Of a DNA stretch of 64,000 bases, positions 38,301 to 50,931 are shown one piece after another. Each line of letters begins with the position of its first letter. The first letter of the stretch is position 1. The notes beneath the pieces are model-generated. The model had not been told where the DNA came from and did not search any database. It worked only from the letters and a program-made list of their open reading frames with translations. Source of the DNA: Laetiporus sulphureus 93-53 (lineage: Eukaryota; Basidiomycota; Agaricomycetes; Polyporales; Laetiporaceae); assembly GCF_001632365.1 (NCBI RefSeq), contig NW_024468516.1, positions 1 through 64,000 on the forward strand, in the 5' to 3' direction. The position numbers were made by a program, and so were the translations under genes.

Positions 38301-39224
38301 TAAATGCATGGGTAGTGCTGGGCTTGTTTGAGCAGCTACTGTTTGCCGACGAGATCCCGGTACAAGCTCCCTGGCAAGGAACTTGGTATGAGCCCGAAGA
38401 GGCTGCGGTTCTTCAACAAGCTGTGTATCCGCTTCCTCGTCTGAACCGTCTAAGCCATCCTTCCCCTCTTCGGCATCCGCAGAGGTATCAACCGATACAC
38501 CTCGAACGATATCGTCCTCCGCTCGTTCAAGGCTCTTTATATCTTGGCCTTCTTCGTCAACACGACCTTGTTCAATCGCGACCTCCCCCATGATCTCTGT
38601 CAACTGCGGCATCACCGGAATCCCTGCCAACATCATGCCGATGCCAACCAGGGCCGGCTGAACGTGAGGTCTGACTTTCCTGCGTATGGGGCCCAGTCGT
38701 GTTGGTAGGTGTATGCTCGAATACGGAGCAGTCGATTGAGGGGGTATGTCGCCAAATATGAGTTCATGGCACTCATGCAGGACTCGTTGGCAAATCATGA
38801 AAGATGGCGGATTATTGCTGGGAGGGCCAATGTCCTTCAAATATGCTTGCATATACCATAGAGTCTGAAGCGGTATGAGCGCGACTCAGAAGCTTGTCAA
38901 TGGACTCACAAGCATGGCAATATGGGTCGATTTATGAGCAATCTCGACAACAAAGCATTCTAGGGCTCGCGACTCCGACGGTTTGGTTACAAGCAAATGG
39001 CTGTGACATATCGCGTCAAAGAGCTATAGGAGCACTTCCTAACGTACCTACCATATGAATCCCCATACTTCGCGCAGCTCTTCTGTATCAAGCTCCCGCA
39101 GCCTCCGCGTCAAATAATATGTAATGCCGATGTTGCCTGCGTAAATCTGGAGATATTGCAGCGCGACATGCACCGTGAAGAATGACGGCGATAGGAAGAG
39201 ACGTAACAGAAGAGCGTGAGACAT
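35380..39224 (-). CDS. pik1: Phosphatidylinositol 4-kinase (Pik1, PI4K-beta)
   Basis: Makes PI4P at the Golgi and nucleus, needed for post-Golgi secretion. Minus-strand exons: 39052-39224, 38910-39000, 38091-38864, 37917-38036, 36673-37863, 36580-36616, 36401-36530, 36194-36344, 36078-36144, 35756-36025, 35680-35703, 35470-35627, 35380-35409, for 1071 residues (yeast Pik1 is about 1066). The N-terminal helical PIK/LKU region (MSHALLLRLFLSPSFF, RALECFVVEIAHKSTHIAM) precedes the Pik1 motif RIVRIPPGESVVLNSAERAPY. A long Ser/Pro-rich acidic linker follows, then the kinase domain: VIVKTGGDLRQEQLAVQLIQ, catalytic DRHNGNILLD (Asp about 924) and DFG (942-944), ending SNWTRLYDSYQYYSQSIF. Exons of 24 and 30 nt near the end were placed by the conserved VELMQKDSTLPCF and DSYQYYSQSIF. 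Frequenin/Ncs1 binding is likely by homology. Confidence 0.95.
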
Positions 39225-39404
39225 TGTAAATGAGTGTCTACGTCGCCTGCATGCGGGAGATCTAGTGAGACGTAGATCGAGGAGGACGAGTGGGTATAAT
39301 TCCAATTCGCAGATCGCGTCGCATTATAACGCGCCCCGGTTCTGTGATCATGAGGCCACGTCGCGTCTGCGCGCCTGCGCACTGTCACCACTCACCCCGC
39401 AGCC
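39225..39404. promoter_or_regulatory. Divergent promoter of pik1 and ost3
   Basis: Only 180 bp separate the two ATGs, so a shared bidirectional promoter is expected. ATTATAACGCG (39322-39332) is the only AT-rich core-like element seen. Confidence 0.5.
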
Positions 39405-40627
39405 ATGTTGCTGCCGCTGCTCGCCCTTCTCTTGCTGCCGTTCTGCCTCGCTGCGTCGGTCGAAGAGAATCATACTAGACTCGTCAAACTGGCCGCTGCC
39501 AACAATGGCGTCGTAAACTTGGACGAGCACACATACAGCATCCTAACCAATCCGAAGAGGACGTGGTCTGCAACGGTTCAGTTCACTGCTTTGGACAGGA
39601 AACGTAGATGCACGCCATGCAAGTAAGAAGGCCATCTTCGCTGTCAAAGAGGTAGCTAATATCCCGGTATTCCAGGGAATTCGACCCGTCGTTCAATGCT
39701 GTCGCGAAAGCGTGGTCCAAGGTGCCGGCTGCGGAACGAGACCAACACTTCTTCGCAACCATCGACTTTGACAATGGGATGACAGTGTTCCAGCAGGTAT
39801 GCTTTGCCTTCTGGGACATTGTTGTCACAGCAGGCTTATTTGTCGCGCTCAGCTTGGTCTTCAATCTGCACCAGTAGTCCAGGTCTTCCCTGCTGCTGAA
39901 GGTCCTCGTCGTCCGCCGAGCGGGAGGACTACCGCAATATCATACGACTTCTCTCAGTGATTATTTCCCCCGTAACCGCTGTCATTCTCCTCAGATACTA
40001 AATGGTACATGCTTGTCAGGGGATTCGATGCTGCTCCTCTCGCGGAACAGCTCTCGCAATATACCCCGATACCCATCCCTTATAAGCCACCTTTCAACTA
40101 CGCGCGTGCAGGAGGATTCCTTCTCAGCACGCTCTTTGTAGTGGCAGCTATTCGATTTGCGTACCCAGTGTTGCAGAACCGTTGGACATGGGCTGTCGGC
40201 ACCATTTTGACCATGCTCGTCATGACCTCTGGATACATGTTCGTTCGCATCCGCAACATGCCCTACAACGGCCAAAACGGTCAATGGGTTGCGCCTGGAT
40301 ACCAAAACCAGTTCGGCCAGGAGATTCAAGTCGTTGCGATGATCTGTGCGTGTTATCCACTGAATCTTTGACCATGCAAAGCTGACTGCTTCACCAGATG
40401 GAACCCTGTCAGCTGGCTTCCTGATGCTCACACTGATCGTGCCCTATCAGATGTCTCCGTCGAGACAGCGAATGCAGATATATCTTTGGACGGGAGTGAT
40501 CTTTGTGATGTATTCCGTCCTAATCTCCTTATTCAAGGAGAAAAACAGATGTGAGCAATCTTTCTTTCTATATTTTGGTTCTGAGTCTCATCACTTTGCA
40601 GCCTACCCATTCAGGCTGCTACTGTAG
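39405..40627 (+). CDS. ost3: Oligosaccharyltransferase subunit OST3/OST6
   Basis: ER membrane oxidoreductase subunit of oligosaccharyltransferase; it traps substrate cysteines to favour N-glycosylation. Exons: 39405-39622, 39676-39796, 39853-39956, 40020-40345, 40398-40550, 40602-40627, for 315 residues. A signal peptide (1 to about 17, LLPLLALLLLPFCLAAS) is followed by a lumenal thioredoxin fold with the redox motif CTPC (residues 69-72), then four membrane spans (FLLSTLFVVAAIRFAYPVL, WAVGTILTMLVMTSGYMFV, TLSAGFLMLTLIVPYQM, YLWTGVIFVMYSVLISLF). The CXXC is retained and the family-typical length is kept. It lies next to pik1 and sec16, both secretory. Confidence 0.94.
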
Positions 40628-40814
40628 TTCGGACGTGTATGAAAGACGTACTCCTCACCATATGGTGCTTCATCCCTTCATCCCTTCACATGATCCCGCT
40701 GTTCGAGTAGCACATAAGACAAGAAACAAGTGAGTATAATTCAGTGTCCCGGATGATCAGGCAACAATTATAAGTAGCGAAGACAAGAATGCATCAGAAC
40801 ATTATTCTACTAGT
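40628..40814. other. Convergent 3' flanks of ost3 and sec16
   Basis: 187 bp, no gene. Both transcripts must terminate here. Confidence 0.45.
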
Positions 40815-43800
40815 CTAACTGGAAGTAGCCTGCTGCTGGAAAACGTCCACATATCGATTTCGCACGGGGCGTTTCGCCTGTGCTCTTGACCTGCCACCTG
40901 GAGGTGGGCCTACCCCGGGAGTGGTCGGCATCGTAGCAGACGCTGGTGTCGGAGGTGCGGACCCGTTCTCAGCCTCTGCTGGCACAAGATTGGAGCGCAC
41001 TCGCATGGGAGGCCTCGGAGGACCATTGCCAAAGCTGACGGCATTAGCGGTGGCAGGGCGAGCAGGAGGCAATGGCAGATTTACGCCTGCAGGAAGGGAC
41101 GCATGCGAGCGACCTGGCGATGCCGTCTGTGCTCTCGGCGGAGGCGGTGGCGGAGCGGGCTTGGCAGCTTCGGGTCCAGCCTACAGTGGGAGGAGCAATG
41201 AGACACAGTAGTCGAAGATCGTGTAAGAATGCTCACGCTCTTATTGACCCAACGTTTCAGCTCTTTGTCATAGTAGAAGGTCGTCTGCTCTCCGAGATTG
41301 GCCCTGATCGGAGCGGGAGCAGAGTCACGCCTCCAAAGACGGCTCAGCCAAGAACCAGATGACGCAGGCTTTGGTTCTATAGTCCTGTTCGTCAACACTA
41401 AGGCCAGCCATTGCTTTACGGTGCAAGCTTACCTGGCTTTTCTGTGTCTTGCGTTGGGTTTGCCTCCTCTTTTGGTTCTTCGGTCTGTCGTGGCGTATTT
41501 GACTTCTCATCAGCGTCGCTTGGCGGCCGTTTCGCCCGGGTCGATGAGTTGCCAAGACCAAGGTCATCCTCATCTTCCTCCGCAACTGTGGGTTCGTGCC
41601 TGCTGTACGCAGTGGACGTCTGGGACACGGATGTCATCGTAGAGTACGCTGGGTCATCCATGAGAGATAGAAATCTAGACGAAGACATTGATGCCTCGTT
41701 CTCGTGAACTTGACTGAACGAAGATGCTGTCGGTGTGGGAGCATCCGACTCGGATACTCCCCACCATGTGGCTGTCTCTGTACCGGTTGATCCTCCGTTC
41801 TCCGCCGTGTGACCTGTCCTCTGTTCGCCGGCCTTCAAATGATCCGTATCTTGTTTGACGCTGCTGCCGAATGCATATCCATTCAACGCTTGACTATATA
41901 AGGAACCGTCTGCATACGGGCTTGCTGTCGCATTGGCCGAAGAAACACGTGGAATCGGTGAAGGCTTGCGCTGAAACGATGGACGGATGTAATCCATCGC
42001 GGATGATGCACGATTCATGGGGACGTAAGATGCAGCGGAGGGCCGGTAGGCCATAGCGGATCCGGTCCTGAACGGCGGCGGCGGAGAGTTAGGCATCTCA
42101 TTGAGATCGACCCGCGACTGCTGGGGAGACGGAACCGCGGAGCTGTTCGCTGATGTAATTGTGCTATAATGGGCGAAAGGCCCGCTGAACGGTTGTTGAT
42201 GCCCTGCATGAGCATGATCCTCCGCATGCAGTGAGTCACCATCACCCGCGATGAATTTCGTGAGTCGACCCTCAAGCCAATTGCCTATACTGTCAAGGCT
42301 CGGCTTCGACACTTTCGAACCAATCCATGAGGCTGTCTTATCCAACTGCGGCGCCGCAGTGAGCCTATCGGAGAGTCCTTTCAGCTGCTCGATGAAAGTG
42401 GGATTCATGTAGGGTGATGTCCGATTGAGGCAAGTTGCGATGGCTTCACAATACCTGTAGATAGCGTCAAAACAGTAACTCTGAATGCATGAAGGTTGTA
42501 TACCTATTCGCCAACTGAATATGACCCATTTCTGCTAATGATGTCGCACGAACAAGACGATATGGTTGAAGGTGAGGTAACCCAACAAAGGCGTCCTGCC
42601 CCTTTGTAGGTGCCGCAAGTGACATGGCAAACTCGACGATCTCCGACAAGATGATGGGGTCAGGATCTTTGACAAACATTGAAGAAGTGGCAGGATTTTC
42701 AGCACCAATGAGGACAACACGACTGGAGCTTCCAACGCCGCCTATGGGAGACGTTTGCGGAGACAGCAAATAGCTGGTCGTCGAGATCAGTGATGTAAGA
42801 CAATGCACCACATATTCACAACGACAAATCACTTACCAAGCATGCGCTGCCTCATACCACTGGTTCACAGCCAGCTGGTCGCCAAGAGCAGTAAGTGCCG
42901 AAGATGTCTCCAAGGTGAGAGGACTGGCGAACATCATAGCGCTCGTCTCAGGCCATCTCACTAGGATCTCGCCTGGGATGTTCATTGGCTCCACAGGTGC
43001 CGAGAAGCTAGCTGATATGGGTGTCAGTGATGATACTGAAGAAGGTGGTAGCTGAAGCGTCTGTGCGCTTTGCATCAAGGGTTTTGGTGGGAGCAGCTCC
43101 TGAACTGTGTGAGGGAATCATAACGCCTAAGCATCTCACATATAGACACCAGAAAGCTCACTCACTAGATGCCGGTCCTTTCCCGGAAAAGAGACTATAC
43201 GCAACTCTGAGTGATTCTCGACCGTCAGACAGCCTTGCCTTCTCCCCGGGTATTGAAGTCTGAGTAACGCTTCGGCTGTCCGTGCTCGCCAGCTCGGTTC
43301 TCACGAATTCAGTGACTACCTCCTTCCACGTCTCCTTATCAATACTACTTGCAATGACCATCGCATGAGCCCACAGCTTCTCGTCTGATGCATAATGGCA
43401 TGCTGCACGACGATCCCCTCGGAGGAGGTATTCTTGAATTTTGTCCAGGTTGGATGGCTTCAATGTATGTACCGCCATAGGTGATTCGGTCATGCCTTGA
43501 GCTGGCGACGCAATCTCCGGATACATTGGCGCAATGTTCGGGGACTGAGGCTGAAAGTCCACTGGGCGCGAAAGGCTCAGCGATGACGCCGTCTTCAGCG
43601 ATGGATTAGGTGCCAAACGAGGCACAAGGGCTGCTCGTACAGCTGTATCTATATGAGGGCTGCATGGTTACAGTCAGGTATTGCGGTCACAAAGCATAAA
43701 ATGTCGCTTACCTGCCAGACAAGTGGCCGTCATTTTCCACCATGACCTTCAGTAGCTTGACGAGTATGTGTTTCGCTTCGGCGCGTCTTGCTTCCAAACT

Positions 43801-46247
43801 GCCCTGGTGGAAGTAGCCAAGGCTTCGACCAATCTCTTCCGAGCGCTCTTCGAGGTACTTGATGACACGAGCCTTCTTCGTCTTCGCCTGCGTTGCTGCT
43901 CCGGCACGCACAAGACTGGTCGTTGGTGTCCCTGGATCTGAGAAGAGCGGCCCAGGATATGACGCAGCCGATGTATCCAAGGCCGATTCTGGGATGACTT
44001 TGTGCAGCTTATTAATCTTGATGTCGGTAGATTGACGAGAAGAGAGTGCAACATCGAACCCGACGTCCGAAGACATTCCGTGAAAACAGGTCACCAGTTT
44101 ACCTCCGAACCCGAAGCTGACCACAGGAACCCGAACCGACGTTCGCCCCAGTGGGTCGTTCAACCCTAGAAGGGAAGGAGATGGAGCATATATCCCCATG
44201 ATCTGAGCAGGAGCATTTAAGATCTGCGACGCAGAAAGATCCTGCGGGACTGCGCGAGGCAAAGTGTGCATTCCATTGAGAGAAGGAGCAGCATATGGAC
44301 CAGACAGACTTCCCCTGCTCGTTTGCTCGGTTAATGAGGAGCGCGAGTGCTGAACAGGAGCATATGGGTCGTCAAGCACCGCAGATATTGACGACAGTAC
44401 AGATCCATTTGACATGGACCGATCGCGATTGTTCTTGACAGGAACATATGGATCATACGCGCCTTTCAGCGAGCCAGTAATGGAAGATACAGATGTAGGC
44501 GAAGCCGCTCGTTCAGCGCTCGTCGACCGTCGTGTACCATCCGGACTGGCAGATCCTGATTGATACGCATTGCTAACAGGTGGCAAATGAGAGGGCATCG
44601 ATGGAGAACTGATTCGCTTCTGTCCAAGGGACTGCTCTGGGCTATTTATTGAAGAATGTGCGGAGACGCTGCCCGGTGACTTGGTCTTCTCAGGAAAACC
44701 ATTGACAGGGACAGCACTCTGCTGATAGTCAGCAAGAGATGGACTCCAGCCAGCACCCACATTACTTACCGACGCTGCACGCTCACGGGGAGGCTGCCGC
44801 GCATTCCGACCTTCCAGAGTGTCGTCCATATAGGCATTCGAAGTAGACCTGCCTGTGTCCGCGTGTACGGACGTCGCATAGAGATCATTTCCAGGGACTA
44901 ATCGCGGAGATGAGGTATTGGGCTCTGCTTGCATCCGTGTCTGATTGACATAATGAAACTGTGAGAGCGACTCCGGTTGTCCACCTATAGTAGGCAAGGG
45001 CAGAGTCATAACAGCGATTGACGTCTGTGATGACGTGGTTGGTCCGGATGTCTGTGTCCATTCAACACCCCTATATGGACTCTCCAGTGGACCAGAGGGC
45101 TCGTGGCCGTATCCAGAACTGGCGTCCGCGTTATCGCTCGGACGCTGAGTATAGTTTCCGTCCGAACCGACTTCCCTGCCGTAATTCACGTATTCTGAAG
45201 GAGGTGAAACGTAGCTCTGCTGAGCGTGACCATTCTGCATGCCTGTAACAGGCGAATGCTGTTCATGCTTGGGGGGAGCAGCCCTGCGCGGCGGAGATTG
45301 CGAAGGCTCTCCCAGGTGTAATGATTGGCGTACAGGGGAGGTCAGCGAGTGTGGTTGTCGTGCATGAGGATGTCGTATTTGGCGTAGGGGAGGCAGTGGT
45401 GGATCGTAAGCGTTGCTTGTCTTAGGTCGATAAAGGGCTGCAGAGGCTGCAGAGGGAGTAGTAGGAGCGGTAAGACGTGACGCAGGGATTGTTGTCGTAC
45501 TCCCCACACTAGGTGCAACACCAGCGTACGGATGCGAGACCACAGGACTCATGCTTGACAGCTGCGCGGGCTTGTATGGATCGTATGGGCTGAATTGTGT
45601 GCCTGATGCGGGCTGAGCATACGTGTGGGAGACCGTCTGCGACGTTGGTTTGTAAGGGTCATAAGTGCGCTCAGAAGTGTTGTGCGTCGCGTTCAGATGG
45701 GGCATGGAGGTAACGGCGGCAGGAGGTGCATATGAACCATGCGAACTATACGACGAGGCCGGTTGGTACGCGCCATAGGCTGGAAACCCACGCTTAGAAA
45801 GGACGTACAGATGGAATGAACTGACTAACCAGTAGTGGTCTGCGTCTGTTGGTAAGCCGATGCCTCCGCTTGCCCCCCGTACCAACTACTAGGTGCGTAC
45901 TGCTGAGCATAAGACCCATTCGATGTTGCGGAAGTAGGCGCAGGCGCATGAGATTTGTATGCAGTTGTCGGCTGATGGACAGTGTCATCCCATGAATTAT
46001 AAGCATTGGAGGGCTCAGTGGTAGTAGATGACATCGTCGATGCACTGAAGAAGTCCGCACTGTCGGGCTCAGACTTGAATAGGTCCGACGCAGCATCCGA
46101 AGCTTGTACATGAGGCTGAGCCTCACCGCTGCTGGCAGGCCCGGTCGCCGTTTCTGAACCGTCATTGCCCAGGGTCGCTGCGAACAGGTCGGTAGCAGGG
46201 TCCGCCGCACCGAACAGAGTAGCCGCCTCGCCGGCACTTGAATCCAT
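40815..46247 (-). CDS. sec16: COPII assembly scaffold Sec16
   Basis: Organises ER exit sites and stabilises the COPII coat by binding Sec13, Sec23 and Sar1. Minus-strand exons: 45830-46247, 43712-45779, 43166-43659, 42837-43104, 42504-42773, 41433-42454, 41237-41376, 40815-41180, for 1681 residues. The N-terminus (1 to about 600) is Ser/Pro/Tyr-rich and disordered, with repeated YDPYKP/YDPYVP-type motifs. The Sec16 central conserved domain (about 640-1190) starts DPLGRTSVRVPVVSFGFGGK and includes KYLEERSEEIGRSLGYFHQG, RGDRRAACHYASDEKLWAHAM and NQWYEAAHACYLLS. The C-terminal part has the SSGSWLSRLWRRDS and TTFYYDKELKRWVNK motifs of the Sec23-binding end. It is smaller than yeast Sec16 (about 2195) but in the usual fungal range. 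The intron-3 acceptor was chosen to restore AALVPRLAPN. Confidence 0.93.
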
Positions 46248-46774
46248 GATGCTGATGACCTGCCAGCAGACGAAAAGTGGAACGGATGATGGTGTGAGCA
46301 GCTAGCTGAGCTGGAGAGACTGGGTATATAACGTGGCCGTTTATGAGTGTGAGGCGTATCGCCGAGCGTGGAACGATCCCGTGGGGTGCGCTCACGCGTC
46401 GTGATATTCGATCGCGACGACCCGCGTATAAATTTGCATGTCTCTATTTCCGCATGGAAAATGTCTCAACAGCAGGTAATAGTGTGTGATTCGATGATAT
46501 GCAGTAGCAGATAGTATGCACTAAATAGTCTGTGAGGGGCGGGTAATAGTCGATCATGCAGATGTATGGTATCATCAGAGTAAGCAACGCAAGGCTAAGT
46601 CCGGGATCCAATATGCACTTGAGAACGAATGATTGCGATTATGGGTAGGAATGTAACGATCGTTGTAAGGGGAAAATAGAAACCATCAGTAGGGTATTCA
46701 GACCTCCAGTAAAAGACCGTGAATGTAGCAGTATGCAGTCCGAGTCGATCGGTTGTAGTCCCGTTGCGATGTCA
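46248..46774. promoter_or_regulatory. Upstream region of sec16 / 3' flank of the PUF gene
   Basis: 527 bp between two genes on the same strand. No gene is seen. Confidence 0.45.
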
Positions 46775-49700
46775 TCATTTTGAAAAGTCTGCAGGTCGGT
46801 TGTCCGATACAGCGCCAGCGGCGGTATTTTCTTCTAAGGTAGGGTTTTCGGGCGAAGACTGTGCACATTTCTCGAGAAGACGTTCGACTGATTAGGAGTC
46901 ATCAGAATATCCGTCCATGGTGAGAAAATAAAACAGAAGGTACTGACTAGCCATAAGATGTTTGCTGTAGGCGCTAGAATACCTCCGCATGTTGATCAAC
47001 TGAGGCTTCACCTTACTGATCAAAGTTGCCTTTTGTTCTCCTTCCACTACCGATAATGCTCGCTGCAAGACATAATCTGTTGGAGGATACGACAAAAGCG
47101 CAGTCAGGAAAAGCAAAATATGAGCACAGCTGTTAGACTTACTAGCGTACTGGTCCTTCATCATGGTGAGAACAGGGCTCAGGCCGTCCTGCTTGGGGGT
47201 CATCATCTCCTCGATGAGGAGACGGCGGCTCTCCGAGTCGGCAGTCACCAAGGCCTTCTCGCACACGTTCGAAGCGAACTTGTGGCGCGCCATGTGCAGC
47301 ATCTGTCCACGCAGTTTAGAGACGACAACTGCCCTGTCATGCGGGTTCCCGTGTTCCAGGACAAACTGCACCACGTAGTTCTGTGCAACAAATTAGTGCG
47401 CTCTAACAACCTCCGAAAGATGAACAATTACACCGAACTGATCCTGCATCAGATGGTTGACGTGCTTGTGCAACTCGTCCAGTAATGGTCGAATGTACTC
47501 TTCTGGAAGATGTTCAAAACACCTTTGAAGAACGCGACAGCCATAGGGGTGTGTAGCAAGCTCGTACACGTTGCCTTTGAAAGCTTTGATGAACGACAGC
47601 CGTTCAGGAGATACTTGTTCGATGAGCTTCTGGATGACCTGCAGTAACCTCGTCAGGGACACGTTTGGTCGGAGAGAATTAGTAACTCGTTAGCATACAT
47701 GGTTTCCGTTCGCGTCTTTCACGCATCTCAGCACGTCTGCCTCAAGTTCCTGCACAAATACACTCTGCTGATCAGGTAGAACGTATTCGATTGCCTAACG
47801 GCGTATTCGTCATTCAACGCAAGCGGCGTCCGCGGGATGTACCACATACCTTTTGCACCACACGACAACCATACATTTGAAGGGACAAGGGCAAGATATG
47901 GCCTTCCATAGTGTTCGCCAGTATTGTTTTCTGCACTTGCGTTCCGTGCTCGAACAGCTTTTGGATAACCTGGGAAAGGGAAACTTTTAGCCATGGCATC
48001 TAGGTGAATAGCATTTGTCGTGTACATAGTTGCCAAATACGTCCTGTATGAGCTGCAGTGCGTTGTGAGGAACAATCTCATCGAAGATAACCTGCTTTTC
48101 TTCCGTTGAAGCCGTCTCTATCTTCTGTTGAATGAAGCGTGATCCATGCTGATCACCGCTGAATTCCACGACATATCCGTAAATATCCTGTATTTAAGCA
48201 CTTAGGAGTGCAGCACCGGGTGTTACATCATTTGGCTTACTTTCAGCTCCCATTTGCGTGTCTTGTTCGCACGGAAGTCATCCAGTAGAGGGCTGCGGAT
48301 AGCAACGCGATGATCGACCCCAGACGCACCGCGACGACCGGGTCGTGCAGCGTGTTGATAGGAATGCAGCGATGCCGGATTGACGTTACCTTGTCCGTAG
48401 AGAGGCGTAGGCGGGACCATCATGGCCATTTGAGCATGGTAATCGATAGCGTTAGGGTACGATTGAGGGTGCGGAGAAGGTGAAGAACGTAGGTTGCCAT
48501 ACATGATACCTTGCGACATCTGATGGTGCTGCTGTAGATTATACTATAAGATGAATTACTTGAGTCAGCACTGCCGAGAAGAAAGTGTTGTGGGCTGACA
48601 TGAACGTTGTGCTTCTTGTCCGCAGACAACACGGGCGATTGCGAGGGGTGTGGATGATACATCACGGGTTGAGGCGGATAGTAGTACTGTGACCCCATTG
48701 TTCGTGACGACCCGGTATAATCGTAGAATACTCCAGATTGAGGATTATGCAAATCAATTGCGGTGTGCGGCATTAATGACGGCGGTCCCATTGCATGATA
48801 CATATTAGGCGCGGGTGTAGCGGCGCTCAAGGCGGGAGAAGGGGCGTACAACGAGGGATCTGAGGCGGCATGATAAGCATCGTAAGCATCCGAACAGTCT
48901 AATCCCGCTGACGTGCCATTATAGTAAGTTTGGTAATCAGTTTGAGGATATCCACCATACGCCATACGATGTTGTTGAACCTGGGGGTGAGAACGGAGCT
49001 GGTTCGCGGAGGGCTGCGTGGCCTGGACAGATGCCGAAGATGGAGATGTGACACCAGTTTGTTCGCGAAATGCTTGGCTTTGCTGAGACAGACTGTAATC
49101 ATCGGCTACCGCCATGCCACGCAGCGCTACGGAGAGCTCATCCTCTGAGTTAGAAGACGGTTGTAGCGAGTCATAAGTGACAGCCGGACTACCGCCATGC
49201 ATGAGAGGCTGCTGTCCAGCGTACGGAGACGTCGAATAACCATAATTTCCTGGCTTCGCGGGTGACGTTGGTAAATAGCGCGCCGGGTGCGTCGGATCTC
49301 TGCCAGCAGAAGTGGGGTATGGCTGAGGAGAGAATTGTCCTTGTTTGGAAGCCGTCGCTGATGGAGACGACAGAGCAGCAGTGCTTTGCGAAGACGTAAT
49401 ATGCCTTTGCCTGCCCTGATGAAGAGGCAGTCCGCTCTGAGCATCCTGAAGGTCGTTCGAGTTAGATTGATATCTGAACTGAGCAGCCAGTTGCCAGCTT
49501 GTGCTCACGAATGACACCAAATCCATCCTCTGAGCACTATCGGTCATTTCATCCCAAGCACCACCAGTTGATCTTGAACCCCATGTGTCACTTAAACTCG
49601 AGCGGAAGTGAGAGTCTGCCTGAGAAACTGACGACTCAGCGACAGCAATAGTCGACAATGTTGACGCATTTCTCGAAGTGGGAGGGTTGCCCCACACCTT

Positions 49701-50012
49701 AAAACAAGAGTCAACATGTGATTCTGCATACAGTGCGCATCGCATACCTGCCACCCAGAGCCCAAAGCTTTCGTTCCATCTGTGCTACCCATTGCTACTC
49801 CAGGCATACCACTAGCAGGAGAGACTACCTTCCGCGGAGGCTGAGCCTTATTGACGAGTTTTATCAAATGCCATACGACGGAAGCTGATGAGCTGCGGAC
49901 GTACGTGACTAGGCGAGTTTGAAGGGGAATGTCCTGCAGAACGTCTTGAGGAGCCAGAGGGACCCGAAACATTAGCATTAGTTGACATGCTAGCGTATGA
50001 GCTGTCAAACAT
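46775..50012 (-). CDS. Pumilio/PUF RNA-binding protein, Puf3-like
   Basis: Binds UGUA-type motifs in 3' UTRs and controls mRNA decay or localisation; yeast Puf3 targets nuclear-encoded mitochondrial mRNAs (family knowledge). Minus-strand exons: 49905-50012, 49748-49846, 48600-49697, 48241-48543, 48026-48187, 47850-47969, 47699-47794, 47432-47638, 47143-47380, 46948-47076, 46775-46887, for 890 residues. The first about 510 residues are Gln/Ser/Tyr-rich and disordered. Eight PUF repeats follow (about 520-860), with repeat cores [56 protein letters not shown] and YANYVLQR, the same order and base-contacting pattern as Puf3/Pumilio. The stop is at 46775-46777, after a short acidic tail. Confidence 0.94.
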
Positions 50013-50931
50013 TGTTATAACGCACAGCAGAGCGTTCGTACAGTTATGACACAGATATCACGACGACGTAACGTGTGTAGTCGTGGTCAGTTACAAGGTG
50101 CTGGCCTCTGTAAGCAGCAAGGCCGGCAAGGTAGGAAGGAGATAAGTGTGGAGACGGCAGTGGAATTATATGGTCACGCGTATGTAGAGGAAGGCACGCG
50201 TAGGTCCTCGTCGCACTGTATTCAAGACTCAACAACGCGACCACAGAATAACGTGGTCTATACACTCACCAGACGGAACGATCCCACTTGGCAGCGGACT
50301 GGCAAACTCCTAGGTTCTCCAACCCAAAGTTAATTGGATGGAAGAAAGCGGAGGATAGCTCACCAGCCCAACGAGGATGGGAAAGGTGAAAAGGTGACGG
50401 TTGTCATTAACGCTAATATTTTGATTCCGCTGAAACTGACGACCAAATTCGCCGAGGGCCGTCGGGACTATCGCCCATGATGTGCCACGTGTAGTCTCCC
50501 GTCGCGGGCGAGCACAAAAACGGTACGCCATCAGAATGTTCCATGTTCTGTGATTGCCACTCTGGGAACCATCCGATCGTCTCATCAGATCATCCCGCTC
50601 CCGACCCTGGGGAAATCCTCCCTCAGCCCTCATGCGCGCCCTTCTCCGACCAGCACATCCTGCCGAGGCGGCCATGGTCAGCATGCTCCGAGCATAGACA
50701 AGCCATGCACCTTCAGGAGACCATCACCTGCTCAGTGGGGTGGTCGCTTCGCTAGCATCGTCACTGGTGCCAGAAATTTTAAGCGAACCGCATGCTCGGT
50801 CCGATGATAGAATCCATGATGCATTATTGAGAACACTAATAGATGCGATGCAGAGTATACAACCACTGTGCGATGGGTATGCAGAAGGACGAAAATACAG
50901 CCAGAGCGGTCAGCGAGGACTGAGCACGGCA
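50013..50931. other. Intergenic, upstream of the PUF gene
   Basis: About 0.9 kb between genes on the same strand. Several short frames with no motif; no gene is supported. It should hold the PUF promoter and the kinesin-1 terminator. Confidence 0.5.
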